A stretch of DNA of 17,593 nt from Fen-178 sp049516835 (GTDB lineage: Bacteria > Acidobacteriota > Terriglobia > Bryobacterales > Bryobacteraceae): NCBI GenBank assembly GCA_049516835.1, contig JBEKSR010000120.1:1-17593 (forward strand), in the 5' to 3' direction. Below, one piece after another: positions 6,521-12,419 of this stretch. Below the pieces are notes generated by a model, which saw nothing but the letters and a program-made list of their open reading frames with translations, had not been told where the DNA came from and did no database searches. Both the position numbers and the translations under genes were made by a program. The first letter of the stretch is position 1; the number at the start of each line of letters is the position of its first letter.

Positions 6521-6601
6521 GAAAATTCGGGGACTGACACCAGCGTCCACGCGGCGCAAGAAAACGCGCCTTGGGACGCGTGTGTCACGCCCCGAATTTT
6601 C
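6521..6601. repeat. Large imperfect palindrome (REP/BIME-like element)
   Basis: An 81-base element folds back on itself over its whole length. Arms GAAAATTCGGGG (6521-6532) and CCCCGAATTTTC (6590-6601) are perfect complements; TGACAC pairs with GTGTCA, GCGTCC with GGACGC, and GGCGC with GCGCC around an 8-base loop (6558-6565). In total 29 base pairs are interrupted by small symmetric mismatches. It begins 2 bases after the lyase stop codon on the minus strand. It has no long T run, so it does not look like a plain intrinsic terminator. The shape and size fit REP/BIME-type repeats mobilised by RAYT transposases. Only one copy is in the window, so its repetitive nature is inference. Confidence 0.65.
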
Positions 6602-6603
6602 GG

Positions 6604-8106
6604 TTATACCTGCCCCGCCGCGATTTTCGCCGATACCGCCGCCACCTCGTGCTCCATGGGCCTGTCCCGATCCTGGAACCGCGCCAGTTGGCGCACGGCG
6701 GCGTGGACCGTCCGCGACCCGCGCCCCAGTTTGGCCGGCCCGCCGCGCAAATCCACGGCCTGCGCCGCGGCCAGCAGCACCATGGCCGTCTCGTTGCGCA
6801 GGCATTCCAGTGCGTCCATGGCCGTGACCGCCGCGTGCATCCCCAGGCTCACCACGTCCTGGTTGTATTGCTCGGTGGGCAGCGAATGGATGGAGCTCGG
6901 ACCCGCCAGTTGCCGCACGGCGCAGGCCAGGCTGGTGACGCTCATCTGCATACCCTTGAATCCGGAGTTCAGGCCGGGCTCGGGCGTGAGGTTGGCCGGC
7001 AGCCCCTGGTTGAAGCGGTCGTCCACCAGCACCGCCACCAGCGCGTTGCCCCAGTTGGCCATGGAGGCGAAGTCGATCTTCCACGTGTCCAGCAGGCGCG
7101 CGATGTGGCCGCCGTAGAAGTTCCCGGCTTTGTACATCCTGCCGGTCTCCGGGTCGATGAGGGGGTTGTCGTTGGCCGAGTTGATTTCGCGCTCGACGAC
7201 CGCGCGCCCATCCTCGAGCGCCTCCCACGCCTGGCCGAGCCCCTGCGGCGCGCAGCGCAGCGAGTAGCAGCTCTGGCCACCGGAAGGCTGCGTATACGCG
7301 GAACCTTCGAGCATCCCGCGCAGGCAGGCGGCCACCGCAATCTGGCCGGGGTGGCCTTTCTGCTGGTGAACCCACGGCTCGAAAGGCAGGTCGGGGGATT
7401 GCATGGCTTCCACGGAAAGCGCCACCGCGCCCAGCAGCGCGCGCAGCACGCGGAAGGCGTCGATCCACAGGAGCGACGCCACGGCGGTCATGACCGTGGT
7501 GCCATTGATGAGCGCCAGTCCCTCTTTGGGCGCGAACCGGATGGGGTGCAGCCCCGCGGCCTCGAGCGCTTCCGCCGCCGCCAGGCGCCGGCCCTGGAAT
7601 TCCGCCTCGCCCATCCCCACCAGCACGCGCGCGATGTAGGCCGAGGGCATCAGATCGCCGCTGGCGCCCACCGAGCCGTACCGCGGAACCACGGGCGTCA
7701 CCCCGCGGTTCAGCAGCGCCGCCAGCGCATCCACCAGTTCCGGCCGCACCGCCGAAGCGCCCGTCACGAAGGTGGCCGCGCGCAGCAGCGTGGCGGCCCG
7801 CACCACGTCGCCCGGCAGAGGCTCGCCGGTGGCGCAGCCAAGGTGCCGCATCAGGTTGAGCTGCAGTAGGTCCATTTTCTCTGGAGGAACCGAGAACCCG
7901 ACGTTCCCGCCCACCCCCGTGTTCACGCCGTAAATGCGCTCGCCGCGCGCCAGCAGCTCTTCCAGCCGCTCGCGGCCCCGCGCGATGCGCGCGCGGGCGG
8001 CATCGCCGATGCGCACTTCAGCGCCTTCGCGCGCCACGCGCGCCACATCTTCAATGGAGAGCGGGGTACCCTTTGGTCCCGCTCCCAACTCCAGAGTTTC
8101 CGCCAT
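6604..8106 (-). CDS. MIO-type aromatic amino-acid ammonia-lyase (HAL/PAL/TAL family)
   Basis: 500 residues, normal for the family, ATG at 8106. The Ala148-Ser149-Gly150 triad in YGSVGASGDLMPSAYIA cyclises to the MIO cofactor; Tyr59 in YGVNTGVGGN is the catalytic tyrosine. Other family motifs: ALINGTTVMTAVASL, SANDNPLIDPETG and EQYNQDVVSLGMHAA. The selectivity pair after LQLNLMR is His88-Leu89. Histidine lyases carry Ser-His here, plant phenylalanine lyases Phe-Leu, tyrosine lyases His-Leu. The NQDVVSLG motif also resembles PAL/TAL rather than the NQEDHVSMG of HutH. I therefore expect a tyrosine-type lyase (p-coumarate plus ammonia) or a tyrosine aminomutase, not HutH; automatic annotation would probably say hutH. 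No histidine-utilisation genes are nearby. Cytosolic tetramer in the family. It is divergent from the small membrane protein gene. Confidence 0.9.
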   Translation of the reverse strand: MAETLELGAGPKGTPLSIEDVARVAREGAEVRIGDAARARIARGRERLEELLARGERIYGVNTGVGGNVGFSVPPEKMDLLQLNLMRHLGCATGEPLPGDVVRAATLLRAATFVTGASAVRPELVDALAALLNRGVTPVVPRYGSVGASGDLMPSAYIARVLVGMGEAEFQGRRLAAAEALEAAGLHPIRFAPKEGLALINGTTVMTAVASLLWIDAFRVLRALLGAVALSVEAMQSPDLPFEPWVHQQKGHPGQIAVAACLRGMLEGSAYTQPSGGQSCYSLRCAPQGLGQAWEALEDGRAVVEREINSANDNPLIDPETGRMYKAGNFYGGHIARLLDTWKIDFASMANWGNALVAVLVDDRFNQGLPANLTPEPGLNSGFKGMQMSVTSLACAVRQLAGPSSIHSLPTEQYNQDVVSLGMHAAVTAMDALECLRNETAMVLLAAAQAVDLRGGPAKLGRGSRTVHAAVRQLARFQDRDRPMEHEVAAVSAKIAAGQV

Positions 8107-8182
8107 AAACGTAGGCTACCTCACAAACCGTTAACCGAGGATAACTTGACCGGCGATATGCCGGCGGCGCTAGCTTTGTGTA

Positions 8183-8410
8183 GTGCCAGTGGCGGGCATC
8201 TTCGAGGACCTGAGTCCGCACGCACGGGCGACCACCGCGGTCCTGCCGTTCGTGGCCGCCATGCTGCTGCGGATCCTCCTGGGGACGAACCGGCTGACGC
8301 GGGTGCTGCTCTCGATCGGCACCACGTGGTTCGCCATCAACGTGCTGATGGCCCCTCTTTCCGAGGGGATGCGCCGCGACATTCTCGACCTGCGCTCCTG
8401 GTTCCGGTAG
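8183..8410 (+). CDS. Small two-helix membrane protein, unknown
   Basis: 75 residues from a GTG at 8183 (a second in-frame GTG is at 8189). The protein begins MPVAGIFEDLSPHARATTAV and has two hydrophobic stretches, about 18-33 and 43-57, and ends LSEGMRRDILDLRSWFR. No family is recognised. TTGACC at 8146-8151 and TAGCTT at 8171-8176 (19-base spacer) could be a weak promoter; transcription would then start at about the GTG, with no leader, which agrees with the lack of a Shine-Dalgarno. It lies 56 bases before tatA and may be co-transcribed with it. Real gene status is moderately supported by codon pattern and position. Confidence 0.55.
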   Translation: MPVAGIFEDLSPHARATTAVLPFVAAMLLRILLGTNRLTRVLLSIGTTWFAINVLMAPLSEGMRRDILDLRSWFR

Positions 8411-8466
8411 CGGCCCAACGCGGACCGCCCGGAATCCGCTACAATGACCTATGTAAAGGAGGCCGT

Positions 8467-8679
8467 ATGGAACCCACTGGCGTGCTAACTGCCGGTTTTG
8501 CTGGGCTAGGCTTTCCCGAGATTATCGTGATCGCCTTGGTGGCCGTGCTGTTGTTCGGCGGCAAGAAGGTCGGCGACCTGGGGAAAGGCTTGGGCGAAGG
8601 GATCCGGAACTTCAAGGATGCCCTCAAGGGCGGCGAAGAAGAGAAGAAGGAAGAAGAAAAGGTCGCAGAGAAGAAGTAG
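8467..8679 (+). CDS. tatA: Sec-independent translocase subunit TatA
   Basis: 70 residues from ATG 8467, with a very strong Shine-Dalgarno AAAGGAGG at 8455-8462 and a TACAAT -10 candidate at 8440-8445. The layout is that of TatA/TatE: a short periplasmic start, a transmembrane helix FPEIIVIALVAVLLFG (about 17-32) ending in the conserved FG hinge, the amphipathic helix KKVGDLGKGLGEGIRNFKDA, and a charged Lys/Glu tail. TatA multimerises in the inner membrane to form the channel for folded, twin-arginine-signal proteins together with TatBC. No tatB or tatC is adjacent, so tatA stands alone. The downstream terminator ends the transcript before HU. Confidence 0.93.
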   Translation: MEPTGVLTAGFAGLGFPEIIVIALVAVLLFGGKKVGDLGKGLGEGIRNFKDALKGGEEEKKEEEKVAEKK

Positions 8680-8749
8680 AGGGCAGCTTCGTGGAACAGC
8701 CCGCACCTTGGGCTGGGTTCATCTCGGCTTCAAAACATCCAGCAAAGAA

Positions 8750-8786
8750 AAAACCCCGCGAGACCGGTTGGGCCTCGCGGGGTTTT
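8750..8786. terminator. Bidirectional intrinsic terminator between tatA and the HU gene
   Basis: AAAACCCCGCGAG (8750-8762) and CTCGCGGGGTTTT (8774-8786) form a perfect 13-base-pair stem with an 11-base loop. The plus strand ends in TTTT; read on the minus strand the stem runs out into TTTTTTCTTT. It can thus stop both convergent transcripts, tatA from the left and HU from the right. Confidence 0.92.
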
Positions 8787-8808
8787 GCGTTGTAAGTCTG
8801 TCTCTTGG

Positions 8809-9111
8809 CTACTTCTTCTTGGGCGGAACGATCGCGTCCTTGGCGGCTTTGGCCACGCGGAACTTCACGACCTTCTTGGCCGGAATCTTGATGGCTTCGC
8901 CGGTCGCCGGGTTGCGCCCCGTACGAGCCTTGCGATCCACGCGCACCAGCCGGCCGATGCCGGGCAGCACGAATACGCCGTTCTTCTTCACTTCGCCGAT
9001 CGCCAGACCGGCGAGACACTCCAGGAACCCACGCGCGGCCTTGTTGTTGACTTGGCAGCGTAGCGCGAGCTCTTTCACCAGTTGCGTCTGGGTCATTCTC
9101 TGAATCGCCAT
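8809..9111 (-). CDS. HU-family nucleoid protein
   Basis: 100 residues from ATG 9111, with AAAGGAGAG a few bases upstream as ribosome binding site; longer reading of the frame has no support. The N-terminal half (MTQTQLVKELALRCQVNNKA, ARGFLECLAGLAIGEVKKNG) forms the dimerisation helices. LPGIGRLVRVDRKARTGRNP followed by ATGEAIKIPAKKVVKFRVAK is the DNA-binding beta-arm with the HU/IHF signature including the GRNPxTGE segment whose proline intercalates into DNA. The end is KDAIVPPKKK. It is about 10 residues longer than E. coli HU. HU proteins bend and compact DNA and assist recombination. It lies downstream of recA and the RecA paralogue on the same strand, with 241 bases between, enough for its own promoter. 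Confidence 0.92.
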   Translation of the reverse strand: MAIQRMTQTQLVKELALRCQVNNKAARGFLECLAGLAIGEVKKNGVFVLPGIGRLVRVDRKARTGRNPATGEAIKIPAKKVVKFRVAKAAKDAIVPPKKK

Positions 9112-9168
9112 AACTCTCCTTTGATTCTCCCGTCGTTTTGTTCGTTTCAATCCAGCGTGGAGCAAACC

Positions 9169-9183
9169 GCGCGCGTTGCGCGC
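9169..9183 (-). promoter_or_regulatory. Hairpin in the HU upstream region
   Basis: GCGCGC (9169-9174), loop GTT, GCGCGC (9178-9183): a six-pair GC stem about 60-75 bases before the HU start codon. It would lie in the mRNA leader if transcription starts further upstream. No T run follows, so it is not an obvious terminator. Function unknown. Confidence 0.3.
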
Positions 9184-9246
9184 CCTACACCACATCACCA
9201 TCGAAAACAATTCTAAGCCCGCACGTTTTAGCGGACGCGCGGCTTA

Positions 9247-9258
9247 ATTGATATCAAT
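9247..9258. promoter_or_regulatory. 12-base perfect palindrome in the HU upstream region
   Basis: ATTGATATCAAT is a perfect 12-base palindrome in an AT-rich stretch (9228-9330) between the RecA paralogue and HU. It is about 135 bases upstream of the HU ATG, a reasonable place for an activator or repressor site. Short palindromes arise by chance, so this is weak. Confidence 0.25.
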
Positions 9259-9352
9259 CATAAGGTAAGGACATGGCGATGTAAAGAGAAAAGCGCCAGA
9301 AAAGCCCGATTTTTCGCAGTTTTCTTGATTTCGGCCTGCTGGAAGGGCCGTT

Positions 9353-10120
9353 TTACGGGCTTTCCGCGAATCCCAGGCCGGGCTTCCGCTCCAGGCCGCC
9401 CTCGACGAAGGCCGTCGCCACCTTGTTTTTCAGTACCCGGAAGCGAACCCGCCGCTCGCCGGCGGGGACCAGCGCGATGCGCACCGCGGCGTAAAGCTTG
9501 AGGGGAGGGCCGCCAGCGGTGGTTTCGGCCTCTCCTCCGGATGGCTCCGGGCGGCCGCGCGTCTGGTTGAGGAACAGCACCGAGGCGCCGGCCTTGGTCA
9601 CAGCCATCGCCAGTCTTCGCAACCCCGATGCCAGCACGCGGCTGTGCAGGCCGGGGCCGCTCGCCCCGATTCCGGTTTCGAGTTCCAGGCTGGGGACGAG
9701 CGCCGCGGCTGAATCGACCACCAGAAGGTCCACCGCGCCGGAGATAGCCAGCCGGCGCGCGGCCTCCAGCGCCTCCTCGGCGGATTCGGGCTCGACCACC
9801 GGCAAGCGCTCGATCGCCACCCCGAGTTTCACGGCATACCGCGGATCGAAGGCATGGTCGGAATCGATCCACGCAACCGTCGAGCCCTGTTTCTGAAGGT
9901 GAGCCGCCACCTGGAGCGCCAAAGTGGTCTTCCCGCAAGAAGGTCCGAAAAGCTCCACCAGGCAGCCGCGCGGCAACCCTCCCATGCCGAGGGCGGCATC
10001 GAGCGCCGCAAACCCGGTGGAAAGCGCCGGACCGGGATGGCGCCGCGCGTGACGCGCCGGAGCGGACTCCATTTGGGAAAGCTTCAGACGAATGGCGCGC
10101 TGCCGGTCTTGTTCCTTCAT
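9353..10120 (-). CDS. RecA paralogue with shortened P-loop and no C-terminal domain
   Basis: 255 residues from ATG 10120, beginning 24 bases after the recA stop on the same strand. It aligns with RecA throughout its core: an N-terminal helix MKEQDRQRAIRLKLSQME, then LSTGFAALDAALGMGGLPRG, P-loop FGPSCGKTT (59-66), WIDSDHAFDPRYAVKLGV, Walker B DLLVVDSAAALVP (Asp136), LFLNQTR, an L2-like loop GGEAETTAGGPPLKLYAAVR and VLKNKVATAF. Differences from RecA: the P-loop has G-x3-G-K instead of G-x4-G-K; the catalytic Glu of IDVEHALD is Asp88; the strand after the first helix is missing; the protein stops before the C-terminal DNA-gateway domain. It could regulate or cap RecA filaments, or act in mutagenesis as the distantly similar ImuA does; no imuB or dnaE2 is present. 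Function unproven. Confidence 0.88.
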   Translation of the reverse strand: MKEQDRQRAIRLKLSQMESAPARHARRHPGPALSTGFAALDAALGMGGLPRGCLVELFGPSCGKTTLALQVAAHLQKQGSTVAWIDSDHAFDPRYAVKLGVAIERLPVVEPESAEEALEAARRLAISGAVDLLVVDSAAALVPSLELETGIGASGPGLHSRVLASGLRRLAMAVTKAGASVLFLNQTRGRPEPSGGEAETTAGGPPLKLYAAVRIALVPAGERRVRFRVLKNKVATAFVEGGLERKPGLGFAESP

Positions 10121-10144
10121 CGCGGCGGGCGAAGCATGGCTCGC

Positions 10145-11215
10145 TTACTTGCGTGCGGGCGCTGGTTTGGGAGCCGGGCTGGGCGGCGGCGCCTCGGCCG
10201 CGGCGGCCACTGGTTCCAGCTTAGTCAGGCCCAGGACCTTGCGCAGCTCGGTGTCGATCGCCTGCCGGATATCCGGGTTGTCTTTCAGGAACTGGCGCGC
10301 GTTCTCGCGGCCCTGGCCGATCCGCTCGCCTTTGTAGCTGATCCAGGAGCCGCTCTTCTCGATCACGTTTTGCGCCACCCCCAGGTCGATCAGGTCGCCT
10401 TCCTTGGAGATTCCCTCGCCATAGATGATGTCGAATTCGGCTTCGCGGAAGGGCGCCGCAACCTTGTTCTTGACTACCTTGACCCTGGTGCGGTTGCCGA
10501 TCACGGTGTCGCCGTCTTTGATCGCCGCGATGCGCCGGATGTCCAGCCGCACGGTGGCGTAGAATTTCAGCGCACGCCCGCCGGTGGTGGTTTCCGGGTT
10601 GCCGAACATCACCCCGATCTTCTCGCGGATCTGGTTGATGAAGATCAGGCAGGTCCGCGATCGGGAGACGACGCCGGTGAGCTTGCGCAGGGCTTGCGAC
10701 ATGAGCCGGGCCTGGACCCCCATGTGACTGTCGCCCATCTCGCCGTCCAGCTCGGCCTTGGGCACCAGCGCCGCCACCGAATCCACCACCAGCACGTCAA
10801 TCTGCCCCGATGCGGTCAGGTGGTTGGTGATCTCGAGCGCCTGCTCCCCATAGTCGGGCTGCGAGACCAGAAGATTGTCTATGTCCACGCCGAGCTTCTT
10901 GGCGTAGGCCGGGTCGAGCGCATGCTCGACGTCGATAAAGGCGGCAATCCCGCCCTTCTTCTGTGCCTCGGCCACCACCTGGAGCGCGATCGTGGTCTTG
11001 CCGGAAGATTCCGGCCCGAAGACTTCGATCACGCGGCCGCGAGGCAAGCCGCCCACGCCCAGCGCGGCGTCCAGTGAAATCGACCCCGTCGAGATCACGG
11101 CGACCGGTACGATGGCATCCTTCGACCCGAGACGCAGGATCGAGCCTTTGCCAAACTGCTTTTCGATCTGGCTCAAGGCTAGTTCTAAGGCGCGCGTACG
11201 CTCTTTTTCGTCCAT
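10145..11215 (-). CDS. recA: Recombinase RecA
   Basis: 356 residues, ATG at 11215, full length. The N-terminal polymerisation helix (MDEKERTRALELALSQIEKQ) and KGSILRLG strand are present. Walker A GPESSGKTT is at 67-75, the catalytic Glu97 in FIDVEHALDP, Walker B VLVVDSVAALVP, loop L1 with GDSHMGVQARLMSQALRKL, FINQIREKIG with the sensor Gln, loop L2 with FGNPETTTGGRALKFY, and the C-terminal domain (LIDLGVAQNVIEKSGSWISY). The tail is Ala/Pro/Lys-rich rather than acidic (EAPPPSPAPKPAPARK), unlike E. coli. It forms the strand-exchange filament and the co-protease for SOS repressor cleavage. TACAAT on the minus strand at 11224-11229 is 8 bases before the ATG and no Shine-Dalgarno is seen, so the mRNA may be leaderless. 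No certain LexA box recognised. Confidence 0.98.
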   Translation of the reverse strand: MDEKERTRALELALSQIEKQFGKGSILRLGSKDAIVPVAVISTGSISLDAALGVGGLPRGRVIEVFGPESSGKTTIALQVVAEAQKKGGIAAFIDVEHALDPAYAKKLGVDIDNLLVSQPDYGEQALEITNHLTASGQIDVLVVDSVAALVPKAELDGEMGDSHMGVQARLMSQALRKLTGVVSRSRTCLIFINQIREKIGVMFGNPETTTGGRALKFYATVRLDIRRIAAIKDGDTVIGNRTRVKVVKNKVAAPFREAEFDIIYGEGISKEGDLIDLGVAQNVIEKSGSWISYKGERIGQGRENARQFLKDNPDIRQAIDTELRKVLGLTKLEPVAAAAEAPPPSPAPKPAPARK

Positions 11216-11223
11216 GACGATTC

Positions 11224-11250
11224 ATTGTAACAGTGGGGCGGCGGTACAAT
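11224..11250. promoter_or_regulatory. Divergent promoter region of recA and the GYP-repeat gene
   Basis: ATTGTAAC (11224-11231) and GGTACAAT (11243-11250) form an imperfect inverted repeat (7 of 8) that places a TACAAT -10 box on each strand: 8 bases before the recA ATG and 9 bases before the ATG at 11260. Consensus -35 boxes are not evident. The symmetric layout would let one protein control both genes. Confidence 0.5.
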
Positions 11251-11259
11251 TATTCTCAT

Positions 11260-11961
11260 ATGGCTGCCCGCTGTCTTGCCCTTCTTCTGTTGCCGGCGTT
11301 TCTGCTGCCGGCCGCACCCAAGAAGACCGTGGCCACGGCCCGGGGCGAAAATGAAGACCTCGTCCTCACCGTCACGCTCTACATCGACCCCGCCGGCGTC
11401 AAGGGAATCGTGGGTTCCGATTTGGATGGACACTACATTGTGGCCGATGTAAGAGTGCAGCCGAAGTACGGCAAGGAAATCTCTATCGACCGGGACGATT
11501 TTCAGCTCCGCACCGATAAGGACGGCGAGAGAACTAAGCCCTTTGCCCCCAGCCAGATCGCCGGCAGCGGGGGGCTGGTGATCAAGCAGGCTCCCGCCCA
11601 GCGCACCGGTGGCGGCGTCAGTCTCGGCGGTGGATATCCCGACGGCTATCCCGGCGGCTACCCTGGGGGCTATCCCGGCGGTTACCCCGGCGGCTACCCT
11701 GGTGGCTACCCCGGCGGCGGTGCGGCGGTCGGCACCGGCGGAGAGGGCGACTCGGGTGACGTCAAGGCCACCGTCAAGAACGCCGCTACGGAAAAGGAAA
11801 ACCCGATCAAGAAGGTGCTCGAAGACAAGGTGCTGCCCGAAAAGAAGACCGACCAGCCGGTCTCCGGCCTGCTCTACTTCGCCATGGAGAAGCAGAAGAT
11901 GAAGGACCTGGAACTGACCTACGGCGGCCGCGAAAACCGCATCACCATGCGCTTCAAGTAG
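11260..11961 (+). CDS. Exported protein with GYP tetrapeptide repeats, unknown function
   Basis: 233 residues from ATG 11260; an upstream in-frame GTG at 11233 lies inside the promoter. Residues 1-19 (MAARCLALLLLPAFLLPAA) are a signal peptide. The first domain (~25-115) contains DLVLTVTLYIDPAGVKGIVG and HYIVADVRVQPKYGKEISID, then DDFQLRTDKDGERTKPFAPS, a probable beta-sandwich. Residues 124-151 are seven tandem GYP-type tetrapeptides. A charged Lys/Glu stretch follows, and the end reads VSGLLYFAMEKQKMKDLELT YGGRE as a last strand pair. I recognise no named family, though such domains with a G-P-Y-rich linker are common in exported acidobacterial proteins. The repeat probably forms a flexible, surface-exposed linker. 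It is divergent from recA, and a leaderless transcript is likely. Confidence 0.75.
   Translation: MAARCLALLLLPAFLLPAAPKKTVATARGENEDLVLTVTLYIDPAGVKGIVGSDLDGHYIVADVRVQPKYGKEISIDRDDFQLRTDKDGERTKPFAPSQIAGSGGLVIKQAPAQRTGGGVSLGGGYPDGYPGGYPGGYPGGYPGGYPGGYPGGGAAVGTGGEGDSGDVKATVKNAATEKENPIKKVLEDKVLPEKKTDQPVSGLLYFAMEKQKMKDLELTYGGRENRITMRFK
11629..11712 (+). repeat. Seven 12-base coding repeats (GYP tetrapeptides)
   Basis: Seven in-frame 12-base units of the form GGN GGN TAY CCN (one unit has GAC in place of the first Gly) encode G-G-Y-P repeats. Third positions vary between units (TAT/TAC, CCC/CCT, GGC/GGG/GGT), so the repeat is not freshly duplicated; the peptide sequence has been kept by selection. 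Such tandem arrays can change copy number by slippage. Confidence 0.92.
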
Positions 11962-11966
11962 GGGCC

Positions 11967-11997
11967 GGGCAACTTGTCCGCGCGAAGCCGGACGCCC
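11967..11997 (+). terminator. Possible hairpin after the GYP-repeat gene
   Basis: GTCCG (11976-11980) pairs with CGGAC (11989-11993), and GGGC (11967-11970) with GCCC (11994-11997) across a 5-base bulge. It begins 6 bases after the stop codon. There is no T tract, so termination is uncertain. Confidence 0.3.
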
Positions 11998-12060
11998 AGC
12001 CCGCCTGATGGATGGCACGGGTTGGTAAAACACCACTAGCAGTCGTGGCGCAAGAATGTG

Positions 12061-12098
12061 TTGACAACCGGTTTTGATGTTGGTATATTACCAACATC
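12061..12098 (+). promoter_or_regulatory. Sigma70 promoter with palindromic operator of the DUF4258/MqsA-like module
   Basis: TTGACA (12061-12066), a 17-base spacer and TATATT (12084-12089) form a near-consensus promoter, the best in the window. The -10 box lies inside a perfect palindrome: arms GATGTTGGTA (12076-12085) and TACCAACATC (12089-12098) around TAT. A protein bound there would block RNA polymerase. The antitoxin downstream has an HTH, and MqsA-type antitoxins repress through palindromes of this type, so autoregulation is the natural reading. The start codon of the first gene directly abuts the palindrome. Confidence 0.88.
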
Positions 12099-12419
12099 AT
12101 GACGGTCTCCTGTCGAACAGTTCAGGAAGCCGTAGACCTGTTGCGCTGTTGCCTGGAAGCTGGAGAAGTAAAGCACGGCAGACATTTTCGAGAGGAACTC
12201 GCCAAAGAAAGGCTCTCCTACGAGGACGCATGGAATGTTTTGTTGCGAGGGCGGATCTTCGATCCTCCTGAACAGGACATCAAAACAGGGGAATGGAAAT
12301 ACCGAGTGGAGGGACGTGATGCCGGCGGCAGATGGATCGCAATCATCTTTGCTTTTAAGACCGTCGAGCTGGTGTTTTTGATTACAGTGTTTTCAATCGA
12401 AGCAAGGGGGAAAAAATGA
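12099..12419 (+). CDS. DUF4258-type toxin of a type II toxin-antitoxin pair
   Basis: 106 residues from ATG 12099. The promoter places the transcript start at about 12096-12098, so the ATG is at or within a few bases of the 5' end and the mRNA is leaderless; no other plausible start is in frame nearby. The protein reads AGEVKHGRHFREELAKERLS, YEDAWNVLLRGRIFDPPEQD, WKYRVEGRDAGGRWIAIIFA and VFLITVFSIE: a helix with KH..F..E...R.LS, then the strands of the DUF4258 fold (RelE/MqsR-like in topology). Partnered with a YgiT-type zinc-finger antitoxin, DUF4258 proteins are taken to be mRNA-cleaving toxins; activity here is inference. Its stop overlaps the antitoxin ATG (ATGA 12416-12419). Composition is visibly more AT-rich than the recA side, suggesting transfer. 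Confidence 0.82.
   Translation: MTVSCRTVQEAVDLLRCCLEAGEVKHGRHFREELAKERLSYEDAWNVLLRGRIFDPPEQDIKTGEWKYRVEGRDAGGRWIAIIFAFKTVELVFLITVFSIEARGKK

Noticed and set aside
6571..7869. 432-codon open frame on the plus strand across the lyase gene
   Set aside because: Antisense shadow of the MIO lyase; composition is Arg/His/Gly-rich and starts inside the palindrome.
6604..8106. Assignment of the lyase as hutH
   Set aside because: The His-Leu pocket pair and the NQDVVSLG segment speak against histidine as substrate, and no other hut gene is adjacent.
8809..9210. Longer HU form starting at 9210
   Set aside because: The extra 33 residues are not HU-like, and the inner ATG at 9111 has a strong ribosome binding site.
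11216..11259. SOS (LexA) box in front of recA
   Set aside because: No site of a well-known LexA type (for example GTTC-N7-GTTC or CTG-N10-CAG) could be identified with confidence; the inverted repeat there is explained by the two -10 boxes.
11629..11712. Tandem repeats as a possible CRISPR array
   Set aside because: Units are 12 bases, contiguous, in frame and code for G-Y-P peptides; there are no spacers and no cas genes.
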